DNA from: Takakia lepidozioides | Taxonomy: Eukaryota; Streptophyta; Takakiopsida; Takakiales; Takakiaceae | Length of the DNA: 64,000 nucleotides | Direction of reading: 5' to 3' | Assembly (NCBI GenBank): GCA_030704615.1 | Contig: CM060731.1 | Coordinates: 4,650,001-4,714,000 of the forward strand | Part shown: in pieces, positions 23,541-34,366 of the stretch | Layout of the letters: each line of letters begins with the position of its first letter | Position numbering within the stretch: position 1 is the stretch's first letter | The notes under the pieces: model-generated | Seen by the model: the letters and a program-made list of their open reading frames with translations, nothing else | What the model was told of the DNA's origin: nothing | Database searches by the model: none | Made by a program: the position numbers and the translations under genes

Positions 23541-24023
23541 AAATAAATAAATTATATATTTTTATTAAAAAAAACTGTGTTATTTATTATTATTTGAGAT
23601 AAAATCGGGACCGTCAAAAAATTTGGATTTGTTTTTTTTTTTTTTTCACATAGGCGGTCCAGATTTATTTTATTTTATCTTTTGGATTAAATTCAACTTA
23701 GTTTAAGAATCTGAACTTGAGCAACTTGTAGTTGTACACTCATGTGCGAGCTACACAGGATAGGGATTTTTCAAACGAATTAGCAAATAAACTACACAAG
23801 TATAAGCAATAGTTTGTTGATACTCACTGTTGCAATTGTGTGCGCCAATCAAGATTGAATATTCTGTCCTGCGAGTCACCCCACACTAGAAGGCTTCCGA
23901 ATCTTGCAAATGTCAAATCGTCATGCAGTTAGAAAACCACCAAACAAAAATAAAAAACTCTGCTGCTGCGAGTTGTAGCCTCGCCGAGCAGCGGGGCCGA
24001 GAGAGAGACGGAGAGAAAACAGG

Positions 24024-25934
24024 AGAGAGAGAAGATATACATGTCATGTCAAGACATGGACAAGACCACTAAAGTCATTGTCATTGAAAGACAAAGCAAC
24101 CCTTTACAGGGCATCATCTAACAACCCCTTTTACCAACTCATTTGAACATCTTATAACTTTTCAGGGTATCTGAAAAAACAGGGTGGGAGGGCGGGATTC
24201 CTGGTCATTCATATCCTGAAAGCCCTATAAGTTGACATAAAGCATTCATTTTTTGTTGTTGACATGGGTCAAGCCTTACATAATCTAGTTCTTGAGCCAT
24301 TCATCTTCCTAAAACAACATCCTGTGTAGGCGTGAAACTGATCTGTCAGTGCCAAGACACATGCAAGATTCATAAAGTAGAAGCGGGGCTAAGTTTTTAT
24401 CAAGTATATGTAAGCCTGGATAATCATTCCAGGACTTCAAGATCAAAACTCTGCCATAGTATAAGGTAGGAAGCGCACAACATCTACCAGCAAGCAGTTC
24501 TTGAAAACCAAAATACTGATGGGGTCAGGTCTGAAGGTGCTTCAGTGCCAAGTCATAAGCCAGATTTCTAACAAAACAAAACATAGGGCTGAGTACCCTT
24601 AAGTAGATATGGGCCTGAAGTGGTATTCCAGGGCCTCATAACAAGCTCTGCTAGTTAAAGAAATGAACTCAGAAACCATTGTCCCCTATCATGCAATGAA
24701 ATAGTGGTGATATAAGAGCCTTGAAGAATGTTTGTTATCACAAGGTCTATCTTCTGATCCATCAGAGCCAGGCCATGGTGTTTCATTTCAGAGCTTAGTT
24801 TCCATGCTGCCAGAGCTATAGTCGCAGCCATGTACCTTTGTTAAAAACATCCAGAGCTTTCAACAGAGATTTTGTTTTCTATGAAGTCCCTTGTGTGTCT
24901 TAACTCCAAAATGTATAAAAGTGGTTATCAAGAACCAAAAACAGGGATAAGGAGTAAGAAGGTGATCCTCATTAGAGCAGACTTGAAGCCGATTTGAGGC
25001 AGCAAGATGGCAGATTTGAAACAACAGTTGGTATCAGCAGCTTCAGGCGGTAGCAGCAATCCCTTATGCATGAATCAGACTCTGCAAGCTTCAATAATTC
25101 AAGACAAGTGAAGACCCTCACCTGTGCCCGTCCCAAAAACCACCACATAGAGATGTGTGTTAGTGAGGATGCATCAGGTGAGTGGCAGGTTTTCACAGTT
25201 GCTATCCATGTCAGTGTTGAATTCCAAAGCATGTACAAATCGTAATCCAAGCAAGGGTACACTCAAAAGAAACCTTGAGCGTTTGCGGTATGCCCTGCGC
25301 CATGGCGTCCAGTAGATGTCTCCAGCAGAACGCAATCAAAGTAGATAGAGATCAGCTCATACAGAAAGAGAGCAACATGTAATCTGTGGCTAAGTAGGGG
25401 TGGAGTACTTCCCAACGAGGAGTAAGAGCGCCGCTGCGAATTTAACAGAATCATAAATTTCTGAGCAGAGCGATCACTGCAATGTCGACTGCCAGAGAAG
25501 AATCTGTCTATCTGCCATTGCGCATCCCAAAAGCCAGCCATCACGAGTACCATGTAGCCGCAAGGGAGCAGGTTTACACGGCGCATCATCAAGGATCATA
25601 GAAGCACGAGTTCAGTGCTGTGAAATATGTCGGCCCGTTTAGGGCATATCTTCCCGATTTTTCATCCAGGGTGGATGAAAAATCACATTTTTAAGAGATG
25701 CACTTTGTTAATGGATGATATCCCATAAAAAGGTATCTTAGGGTTACGGTATAGGCTTAGGTTTAGTAACTGCCATCATTAATGATGGTACAGATTACTA
25801 CCTCTTGGATTTTTAGAATAGGTCACCAGTATTCATGTATTTCATCCAGTTTAGATGAAAGAAGCAAATAGTAAATATCAGGGCCAAATGAAATCCAAAA
25901 AGTTATAGAGGGAGAGGGAGAGAGGGAGAGAGAG
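24024..25934 (-). repeat. Terminal direct repeat, 3' copy (minus-strand sense)
   Basis: Starts AGAGAGAGAAGATATACATG and ends in GGGAGAGAGAG. It matches 30166-32076 throughout. The end next to the internal region contains a perfect 12-bp-arm hairpin (25656-25684) and a 16-bp palindrome (25773-25788). It holds two adjacent short minus frames (25592-25263, 25262-24972) that I do not consider genes. Confidence 0.9.
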
Positions 25935-26198
25935 GGACCCACCAGCCAATCCCCTGGCATGGCATAACCTTACGGAATGAGTGTGGTATGCACTCACCCC
26001 GTAAGGGAGTGCATACCAGACCTCTTCTCATAAGGTTTCCCTCTTCCATGTAGTTCTATCATCGGATTATATTATCCAAGGGAGTAGAATCCTACATCCT
26101 CATTTCCTCGGCTCATGAATGAAACATTAGTATAAAAATGTGACATAGCAAAACTAGTATAGTATTACTAGCAAAGAACATAGAGTTCAATGGTATAC
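25935..26198 (-). other. 3' internal region of the retroelement
   Basis: Follows the ORF2 stop and contains the alternative hairpins at 25968-26018. No polypurine tract is obvious, as would be expected before a true LTR. Confidence 0.5.
25968..26018. promoter_or_regulatory. Two mutually exclusive stem-loops beside the 3' terminal repeat
   Basis: Stem 1: CCTTACGG (25968-25975) plus GAGTG (25979-25983) pair with CACTC (25991-25995) plus CCGTAAGG (25999-26006). Stem 2: TGGTATGCACTC (25984-25995) pairs perfectly with 26007-26018 around an 11-nt loop. CACTC is used by both, so only one can form at a time. It lies between ORF2 and the 3' repeat; a role in RNA processing or reverse transcription is inferred. 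Confidence 0.6.
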
Positions 26199-28421
26199 TT
26201 AGCTCTGGATAGGTTTTTGGAAAATACCTTTCAGTTTCTCAATAAGCTCATGTACAGGGAAGAACAAGCCAGGGAATGAGCCTTGTTCAAGGAACCTTGT
26301 CAAGATACGAGCAAGTTTCCTGGTCTTAAAACCATTCCTCCCAAGAGTGTTAATCAGAATGCTGCATTCCTTCCAAGCCAAAACAGCATTGCTGGAAATG
26401 TATAGAATAGGCACAGCTTGTGAAATCACAATGTTGTAGGATTGATTCACAGGCCTATTGGATAAGAACTGGATATATTGAGTGTAAGAGAAAGGAAGTA
26501 GTCTTCTCTTGTCATATTTCTGGAAATAGAACTCACCTGTGTCACTGTTTGAGACTGTAATCTGGATATTCATGAAACAAGCTTCCAACCCCACGTATTG
26601 GGAATCGGTTTTGGTACGTAGTAGCTCAGGTTTGATCTCCACTACATTGAGTGGGTAGATCCACCAAGGGTTGTTGCTGCTTCTGTCTGCCTTTGGGTCC
26701 AGGAACAGCATTGCATCACCCACATTCAGCCAGCATATATCATCAATGTATCTGAAGGCAGATTTAAACAAAGGCATGAGCTGGAATTGTCCCAAAGCTG
26801 CAAGCCTTAAGATGAATTTGATCTCGTAAGAAAGGAAGTACATGTTGCACCATAATGGTGAGCATGAAAAACCCATAGGTATTCCAGAAATCTGCTGCCA
26901 CACACGGTCCCCTAAGGCAACAAAACAGTGTGACATAAGCCATTTGTGGAGCATAAGTAACTTGGCTTCAGAAAGCTCAATCCAAGTACCTGATTTCGGG
27001 GAGGACGTGCCCCACCTACTTTTCCGGAAAGTACCGTTTTTGGCTGGAATCCATAGAGTATGACGTGCCCGGGGGTGAGACATATGGTGTTGCTGGAATG
27101 CAATCTTCACCACGTATTCAATGGCGTCCCCTAGGTTATCCTGACCTGTCAAAGGTATGTTCTCATAGCATTGTGTAATGTCAGCCACAAAGATGTTATG
27201 GACTTTTGCAGGCAGGTTTAGTGTAAAGTCAGTGATGGAATCAATAATCCAATACATAGCAGTAGATACTTTGAAAAATTGCTCATAAGTATCCAGCCTT
27301 GTTTTGGTCCATTCTTTTACCAATGGTAGAAGATCCATGGTAGCTCTTGTAAGGAGGCTAGCTAGTTCACTGAAAACACATTTGTGGGCATTGGTAATCC
27401 ATCTGTATTTTTTCTTATGTAGCTTGTAGATTCCCATAATGTAAGGTAGTCTACAGGAGGGAACAGGTATCTCCGGAATCAAACTCTGTATTTCCACGGA
27501 AATGTTTCCTAGAACAAGGTCAGGTGGCAGCCATACCTCATCTTGCTTGCATGGTGTAAAGTCTTTACCCATCAATCTGTGGAATGCTTGGATTCTTACG
27601 TGCTTCACACACATAAAACATACATTGTTGTTAGCCTTGTCAAGACCAGAGAAATACAGGTGATTGAGAAGCCATGAAAGTTCGTCTTTTGCCTCTTTTA
27701 CAGTAAGAGGATTGCGCTCATGGTGAGTGAAGTCATACCTTCTTCTGCCGGCTTTTTGTTTCAGTCTATCCCAGCATGTGTTTTTTACCCATTGGTTGCA
27801 GGTTGCAGCCCAAGATTCACATGGGTCTATATGCAAAATTTCACAGGTTCTGTGGAAAGCCAAAGACACTTGTTCAACAACGTCTTTTAGTAAAGTACGT
27901 TTGAGAGGGATGTGATTCATACCTAGGCTGAATAATTCTTTCAGCTTTGCGTGTTTAATAATGTTCAGGTCCATGGTACGTACGTGTTGCGTAGGTGTAG
28001 AACCAGACAGATGGAATTCTGATTTTGTATCCACATCCCGAAAATCATGAAACCTCTTGGCACTGTCACATAGACAATCTGGTGAGTGAATCAAGTCTTG
28101 CATAAAGCAAAAATCACGGAAAACAACAGCAGGCTGATAGTATTCAGAACTGCTTTGTTTATGATATGTCCATCCAAAAACTATCTCATCGATGAGAATA
28201 GCTAAGTCATTTTGCCCAAATTCCAGAAAGGCTTCTTTTATCAGGTTCTTAGGGTGTATCCACTCCATACCACGGTTTGGGTATAACATATGAATGAATC
28301 CCAAAGGAGCAGGTTTTGCTGCCTGTTTTATGAATTTCCTGCCATGGGCATGAGTTTCAATTTGTTTGCAACCATCCTCAAAGACATATAACGCATCTGC
28401 ACATACAGAGTAGAGGAACAT
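26199..28421 (-). CDS. ORF2, Penelope/rvt-like reverse transcriptase (740 aa)
   Basis: Intact frame. A helical N-terminal extension (1-320) has no recognised domain. Reverse transcriptase motifs in order: YKLHKKKYRW (332-341, as in Penelope-like enzymes), motif A FVADITQCYENIP (411-423), motif B GIPMGFSCSPLWCN (513-526), motif C FRYIDDICWLN (556-566) with the catalytic Asp pair, motif D-like YPLNVVEIKPE (589-599) and a motif E region near 610-620. A thumb and C-terminal extension continue to 740. No RNase H or nuclease follows. The TERT/Penelope/rvt branch fits better than LTR, LINE or DIRS enzymes. Cellular rvt genes are the main alternative, but long terminal repeats argue for mobility. Confidence 0.85.
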   Translation of the reverse strand: MFLYSVCADALYVFEDGCKQIETHAHGRKFIKQAAKPAPLGFIHMLYPNRGMEWIHPKNLIKEAFLEFGQNDLAILIDEIVFGWTYHKQSSSEYYQPAVVFRDFCFMQDLIHSPDCLCDSAKRFHDFRDVDTKSEFHLSGSTPTQHVRTMDLNIIKHAKLKELFSLGMNHIPLKRTLLKDVVEQVSLAFHRTCEILHIDPCESWAATCNQWVKNTCWDRLKQKAGRRRYDFTHHERNPLTVKEAKDELSWLLNHLYFSGLDKANNNVCFMCVKHVRIQAFHRLMGKDFTPCKQDEVWLPPDLVLGNISVEIQSLIPEIPVPSCRLPYIMGIYKLHKKKYRWITNAHKCVFSELASLLTRATMDLLPLVKEWTKTRLDTYEQFFKVSTAMYWIIDSITDFTLNLPAKVHNIFVADITQCYENIPLTGQDNLGDAIEYVVKIAFQQHHMSHPRARHTLWIPAKNGTFRKSRWGTSSPKSGTWIELSEAKLLMLHKWLMSHCFVALGDRVWQQISGIPMGFSCSPLWCNMYFLSYEIKFILRLAALGQFQLMPLFKSAFRYIDDICWLNVGDAMLFLDPKADRSSNNPWWIYPLNVVEIKPELLRTKTDSQYVGLEACFMNIQITVSNSDTGEFYFQKYDKRRLLPFSYTQYIQFLSNRPVNQSYNIVISQAVPILYISSNAVLAWKECSILINTLGRNGFKTRKLARILTRFLEQGSFPGLFFPVHELIEKLKGIFQKPIQS

Positions 28422-28438
28422 ACCAAAAAATGAGATTT

Positions 28439-29917
28439 TTACAGATCATTCCAAGATCCAAAGTCTCGTTTGTGTATTGGGGAGAACTCGTCAGTGATAC
28501 GACGAGTCTTGTATGACTCCTGGCTGGCGATGTTGATGGTGGTACTGGAATTAGCACCCGAACCCCCAGTTGAGGACCGATTCGTTGCTCTTGAATTCTC
28601 AGAGGTGTTGGTAGAGTAATGTCCCCTGCCAGAGCGTCCTCCTCTTTGGTAGAGACCTCTTCCACGACCAGGGGTACCTCTTCCCCGGGCAGTGCTGCTC
28701 TTGCCTTGTTGAGGAGGCATCTGCCCCTCCATACGCTGCCGTTTGTAGCTATTGAATTGTGGCCTGGGAAGGCTGTCTGAAAAAGACCCAGGTTTCACGA
28801 GTTTCTCAATGTATCTGGCCCCCTTGGATTCTCCTAACTTCGCAAGCAGCTTGGCTTGTGGGTCATTTGAGAATTCACAGGCTGCTTCCATTATGAACCC
28901 TCGGGTCATCTGGAAAGTAATTTGTGCCAGTACAGCAGATCTGGCAGCCCGCATGATCCATACCAGAAAATTGTAATACTTGGTTTGCACCGAAGGATAG
29001 GTATCATCAGGGAAGAACACAATCAGATTGTTCAGCATATACCAAACCATATGGTCAAACCAAGCAACACTCCCAATGCAAGAAGAAGGTGCCCCTCCTT
29101 GTCCACAGTTGCATCTTATGTAGGGACGATGCCAATTGAAGAGTTGACTCTTATGGTTCTTGGATCTGGCTGATCCAGTCGGCAAATCATTTTTGGTCCT
29201 CAAGGTAAGGTTCTCACCTTTGTCACAGAGCTTGTAGTAGAAGGTCCTTAGTGGCCACGCCACGGCAATAGGTTCCTTTTTTATTCTCTGAAGACCCTCC
29301 TTAGCATCCTGTGCACATCTACTGCGTTCAGCAGGAGTTATGTTGCCCCATTTGACCCACATTTCAATGGAAATGGGTGCCAATAGGTTGATATTAGCAT
29401 GTGGATGCCACATCATATGATCGTTATTGGCAACCTCTAATTCAACTGCACGGGGAGGCAACCAAGGGACAAATTGCAGATTTCCAGGAGTGGCACCTGC
29501 TGCTCTTTCTTGTTCCACTTGTGAGAGTTCTACTTGTTCACAGAATTCTCTCACTGCCTCTTTTTCTTCATCCGGTAAAATCATGTGCCCAAGGATTGGG
29601 TGATTACTTACAGAAGGGATGAAGTCTTTTTCAGAGGTGTTTGCAGATTTCTGCGTGGAGACAGTCTGGTCATCTTCCGGGTTCGCCATTCTAAGAGCAG
29701 CCTCAATGGCTGATCCCTTCTTTTCCCATTGTATCAGCTCCTCGGCATCATCTTCCAGTACCTCAATCATTTTAGTATTGAACTCCTGGAGCTTCTCCAG
29801 GTACCTGCCATTCTTATTTGCCATGATGCCAAGTGCAACCCAATTTTCCAAAGCCAAAGTCTCAAGTAGTAATACGGGATTTTCATCACCTGAATTTTCC
29901 AAGGCCTCAGTGTCCAT
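28439..29917 (-). CDS. ORF1, RG-rich putative nucleic-acid-binding protein (492 aa)
   Basis: First ORF of the retroelement. The N-terminal 100 residues are acidic (DDAEELIQWE, about residues 57-66). A middle region (about 150-360) has no recognised domain but contains a Cys pair (IRCNCGQGG). The C-terminal 100 residues are rich in Arg-Gly (GRGTPGRGRG, RGGRSGRG) and then Ser/Thr/Asn. RG-rich tails bind RNA, so a gag-like role packaging the element RNA is inferred. The ATG at 29917 has a good context (AAGATGG) and is the first in frame after an acidic-coding start. The stop is 17 bp before the ORF2 start, in another frame, suggesting coupled translation or separate messages. Confidence 0.75.
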   Translation of the reverse strand: MDTEALENSGDENPVLLLETLALENWVALGIMANKNGRYLEKLQEFNTKMIEVLEDDAEELIQWEKKGSAIEAALRMANPEDDQTVSTQKSANTSEKDFIPSVSNHPILGHMILPDEEKEAVREFCEQVELSQVEQERAAGATPGNLQFVPWLPPRAVELEVANNDHMMWHPHANINLLAPISIEMWVKWGNITPAERSRCAQDAKEGLQRIKKEPIAVAWPLRTFYYKLCDKGENLTLRTKNDLPTGSARSKNHKSQLFNWHRPYIRCNCGQGGAPSSCIGSVAWFDHMVWYMLNNLIVFFPDDTYPSVQTKYYNFLVWIMRAARSAVLAQITFQMTRGFIMEAACEFSNDPQAKLLAKLGESKGARYIEKLVKPGSFSDSLPRPQFNSYKRQRMEGQMPPQQGKSSTARGRGTPGRGRGLYQRGGRSGRGHYSTNTSENSRATNRSSTGGSGANSSTTINIASQESYKTRRITDEFSPIHKRDFGSWNDL

Positions 29918-30165
29918 CTTTTGTAATGTAGCATGGAAGTCACTTGGTGTGACTTGTGCGAGGGTTGCTTGTACAGCAGGAATTGGAGGAGGTAGAGGGG
30001 ACTGATACCCCAGAGCTACGAGGTCCTCATTCCATCTAGGGTCTCCTTTGGTGACCTTCTGTCAAAGTCCCCCCGAAAAAACTTGTCAGTGCATCATAAT
30101 GAGAAGGTGAAAAGGAGATGGGTAGATGATGTGTACAAATACCACTAAGTACATTGGTCAAATAA

Positions 30166-32076
30166 AGAGAGAGAAGATATACATGTCATGTCAAGACATG
30201 GACAAGACCACTAAAGTCATTGTCATTGAAAGACAAAGCAACCCTTTACAGGGCATCATCTAACAACCCCTTTTACCAACTCATTTGAACATCTTATAAC
30301 TTTTCAGGGTATCTGAAAAAACAGGGTGGGAGGGCGGGATTCCTGGTCATTCATATCCTGAAAGCCCTATAAGTTGACATAAAGCATTCATTTTTTGTTG
30401 TTGACATGGGTCAAGCCTTACATAATCTAGTTCTTGAGCCATTCATCTTCCTAAAACAACATCCTGTGTAGGCGTGAAACTGATCTGTCAGTGCCAAGAC
30501 ACATGCAAGATTCATAAAGTAGAAGCGGGGCTAAGTTTTTATCAAGTATATGTAAGCCTGGATAATCATTCCAGGACTTCAAGATCAAAACTCTGCCATA
30601 GTATAAGGTAGGAAGCGCACAACATCTACCAGCAAGCAGTTCTTGAAAACCAAAATACTGATGGGGTCAGGTCTGAAGGTGCTTCAGTGCCAAGTCATAA
30701 GCCAGATTTCTAACAAAACAAAACATAGGGCTGAGTACCCTTAAGTAGATATGGGCCTGAAGTGGTATTCCAGGGCCTCATAACAAGCTCTGCTAGTTAA
30801 AGAAATGAACTCAGAAACCATTGTCCCCTATCATGCAATGAAATAGTGGTGATATAAGAGCCTTGAAGAATGTTTGTTATCACAAGGTCTATCTTCTGAT
30901 CCATCAGAGCCAGGCCATGGTGTTTCATTTCAGAGCTTAGTTTCCATGCTGCCAGAGCTATAGTCGCAGCCATGTACCTTTGTTAAAAACATCCAGAGCT
31001 TTCAACAGAGATTTTGTTTTCTATGAAGTCCCTTGTGTGTCTTAACTCCAAAATGTATAAAAGTGGTTATCAAGAACCAAAAACAGGGATAAGGAGTAAG
31101 AAGGTGATCCTCATTAGAGCAGACTTGAAGCCGATTTGAGGCAGCAAGATGGCAGATTTGAAACAACAGTTGGTATCAGCAGCTTCAGGCGGTAGCAGCA
31201 ATCCCTTATGCATGAATCAGACTCTGCAAGCTTCAATAATTCAAGACAAGTGAAGACCCTCACCTGTGCCCGTCCCAAAAACCACCACATAGAGATGTGT
31301 GTTAGTGAGGATGCATCAGGTGAGTGGCAGGTTTTCACAGTTGCTATCCATGTCAGTGTTGAATTCCAAAGCATGTACAAATCGTAATCCAAGCAAGGGT
31401 ACACTCAAAAGAAACCTTGAGCGTTTGCGGTATGCCCTGCGCCATGGCGTCCAGTAGATGTCTCCAGCAGAACGCAATCAAAGTAGATAGAGATCAGCTC
31501 ATACAGAAAGAGAGCAACATGTAATCTGTGGCTAAGTAGGGGTGGAGTACTTCCCAACGAGGAGTAAGAGCGCCGCTGCGAATTTAACAGAATCATAAAT
31601 TTCTGAGCAGAGCGATCACTGCAATGTCGACTGCCAGAGAAGAATCTGTCTATCTGCCATTGCGCATCCCAAAAGCCAGCCATCACGAGTACCATGTAGC
31701 CGCAAGGGAGCAGGTTTACACGGCGCATCATCAAGGATCATAGAAGCACGAGTTCAGTGCTGTGAAATATGTCGGCCCGTTTAGGGCATATCTTCCCGAT
31801 TTTTCATCCAGGGTGGATGAAAAATCACATTTTTAAGAGATGCACTTTGTTAATGGATGATATCCCATAAAAAGGTATCTTAGGGTTACGGTATAGGCTT
31901 AGGTTTAGTAACTGCCATCATTAATGATGGTACAGATTACTACCTCTTGGATTTTTAGAATAGGTCACCAGTATTCATGTATTTCATCCAGTTTAGATGA
32001 AAGAAGCAAATAGTAAATATCAGGGCCAAATGAAATCCAAAAAGTTATAGAGGGAGAGGGAGAGAGGGAGAGAGAG
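30166..32076 (-). repeat. Terminal direct repeat, 5' copy (minus-strand sense)
   Basis: Counterpart of 24024-25934, with no difference noticed on reading. The matching hairpin is at 31798-31826 and the palindrome at 31915-31930. It borders a (GA)n tract at 32065-32095. Confidence 0.9.
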
Positions 32077-32660
32077 AGAGAGAGAAGAGAGAGAGGTTGG
32101 GGGGATTCTGCAAAACGGAGAAAAAAATAACCCCCCCCCCCTCCCCCCCACTGCTCGACGCTGCCGCAGCTGGCAGCGCCGACCAATGGGGAGGGGAGGC
32201 AGTGCAGCAGAGGGGGAGAGATAGAGAGAAAAGAGCGGGGGGGGGGGGGCAGTGCGGCAGAGGGAGAGATAGATAGATAGAGAAACAAAAAAGCAAAAAA
32301 AAAAATCCCCTCATCGGCGCCCCGGCACCGATCAGCGGGGAGGAGGAGCTGGGGGAGAGAAGAAGAGAAGAGAGGGAGAGAGAGAGATGAGAAGGAGAAC
32401 TTGGAACTAAAGGAAAAAATGAACTCACCCGAAACCGTTGGAACTGGAGTGGGCTGCCGTCAGCTGTCGTCAGCTGAAGTTCGAAAGAGGAGGGCTGGCC
32501 GGCTGGAGCGGGCTGAAGCGGGGCTGGAGCGAGCAAGCTCTTGAGCGAGCGGGTGCTTGGAGGAGCCACAACATGTGGCGGGGAAGGAGAATGGCGGGAA
32601 ATGGCGAAATGGCGCGTTCATCGGCGTGTCCTAGCATGCCCTAATCATAACATTTAGTGG
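32077..32660. other. (GA)n and G/C homopolymer-rich region
   Basis: GA, GATA, poly-C and poly-G tracts with a duplicated GGCAGTGCRGCAGAGGG segment. Open frames on the minus strand here are compositional. It is the continuation of the microsatellite into which the retroelement inserted (left side 23995-24030). Confidence 0.6.
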
Positions 32661-33360
32661 GTTCATGCTCATTATGAGCATGGACCAAAAAAAAAAAAAA
32701 AAAAAAAAAAACCCTATGTTTGATACAGTTACCAACAACATCCATTCTTTGCATAAGATGTCCATTGGGAGAAATACGAAATAAATAAATAATTGAAATA
32801 AATGAATTTTGAAAAGCAAAAATTTTGTCAGTTTCAGTTTTGCAGAATTTCTCTTTTCTGTGTTTCGTTTTTTTGTTGGGTTTGTTTCGCTAAGGAACTA
32901 TAAACTCTAAATATTATAATATATTTGAGTCATCACTATCATTTGCCAATAGTGCTGTGTTTATAGTATTAAAAATATTTATTATTGAACCATTATATAT
33001 TTGGTTTCTATGGTACTACGCCATGGTTTATCTTTTCCTCCAATAATTCCAAGTATAATTTTTATTTATAAAAAACACTCCACAATAGACCATGGAACAC
33101 TGACCCTACTAATGCAGCAATACCCTATGTCCACTTATGACTTCTATTTCCGTCTTCAAAGACATTACCATAACCAATGGAGTGTGTTTTTTTCCTTGCT
33201 TAATTAGTACGCTAATTATGCTCACACGATACCAACCCCCACTCAGCTGTGGGGATAAATTAAACCTTCAATGTGGGTGCAAAATACAAAAGACTCCGGA
33301 AAGGTTAATTTCTTATGGGGTCCATGGTCAATGCCCAAACGTTTGCAAGGAATGGCATGA

Positions 33361-33403
<43 letters not shown>

Positions 33404-34365
33404 CTCGTTTGCTATCATTACTTTTGTTAAAAAAAAATATAGCGTTTCTTATTTAGTCCGTTGGTGAACTACACACTAAACCCTTATCTTCTTGTTGTGG
33501 TCATCCAAGAGACTTTCATGCAAGCAAATTAAAGGGCTTTGGCTATAAGACAATCCATGCTTACAATTTATATTAGTAGCCTCGTTAACTATCATTGTTT
33601 AAAAAAAAATATTATAGTATTCTTCTAAGTGCGTTGGTATTGAAGTACAATATTCTAAAGCCTTATCTTCTCGTTGCAGTCATCCCAGAGACTTTTATGC
33701 AGCACATTAAAAGGCTTGGTTATAAAGCAATCCATACAACCGTTCTATGCTACCAGTTTGGATTGCAGGGAACCAACGTCGATCCTATAGGATCGATATG
33801 GTCATGACTCATTGGCTTCACCTACACTCATATTTAATTTTAAAATTAATCATAAATTGATCATTTTATAATATGATATTTTATTGCGATGCCAAAATAT
33901 ATATACTGTAAAGATAATGTACTCAAATAATAAAGTCGTAAATTAAAATTCAAAATATATAAAAATAATATACTGTGCATTAATTAGATTAGAATATTAA
34001 AATAAAATAAATAATATGTTCCGTATCAAAAATTAGAATATTGAGAATCCATAAATGAACAGTGACATAAATTAAGAATGAATATGCGACCGCAAAATAG
34101 TCCCCGCAAAATTGTTCTTCTAAAAAAATCGATGGTACTGGAAGGTTTTGCTGAAATGCACACTAAGAGATTTATTTGCATAATTGAAGAATCTCAATTG
34201 TGTTTGGATTAGTGATAGAGCTGCAAAAAGAAAAACCAAAGGGGTGAATTAGCTATGTGACAAATCCAATAAACCTCAAGAAGTATTTAACCTGGAGGTT
34301 GCATTACTTCGAAAAGATGAATCACATGATTTACACGATAGAAGAAACTAAGCAACTATAGTTTA
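32661..34365. other. AT-rich intergenic sequence with microsatellites
   Basis: Poly-A at 32687-32710 and a (TA)n tract at 33362-33401. Two related segments of about 180 bp (33400-33570 and 33580-33740: GTT-AAAAAAA-TAT, CCTTATCTTCT, GTCATCC-GAGACTTT-ATGCA) form an old tandem duplication. No gene seen. Confidence 0.45.
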
Positions 34366-34366
34366 A

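Larger units (their letters stand above)
24024..32076 (-). mobile_element. Penelope/rvt-like retroelement with 1.9-kb direct terminal repeats
   Basis: Two direct repeats (24024-25934 and 30166-32076, offset 6142 bp) look identical over their whole length. They flank, on the minus strand, a 249-bp leader, ORF1 (29917-28439), a 17-bp gap, ORF2 (28421-26199) and a 264-bp 3' region with strong hairpins. The only recognisable enzyme is a reverse transcriptase. I see no protease, RNase H, integrase, tyrosine recombinase, GIY-YIG nuclease or tRNA primer site. The copy lies within a (GA)n tract, so the exact borders and any target duplication are hidden. Identity of the repeats and two open ORFs indicate a recent insertion. 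Classification rests on reverse transcriptase motifs. Confidence 0.85.

Noticed and set aside
24972-25592. Two adjacent minus-strand frames (109 and 96 codons) present in both terminal repeats
   Set aside because: Identical only because the repeats are identical; no motif, and one stops just where the next begins in a way expected by chance.
24030-25934. Hammerhead ribozyme in the terminal repeat
   Set aside because: Expected by analogy with Penelope elements, but no CTGATGA...GAAA core was found on either strand by eye.
24024-32076. Ordinary LTR retrotransposon
   Set aside because: Long terminal repeats fit, but there is no primer site, polypurine tract, RNase H or integrase, and the reverse transcriptase motifs are not of LTR type.
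32045-32569. 174-codon Pro/Ser/Leu-rich minus frame
   Set aside because: Arises from GA and C/G homopolymer tracts; no domain-like composition after the first 40 codons.
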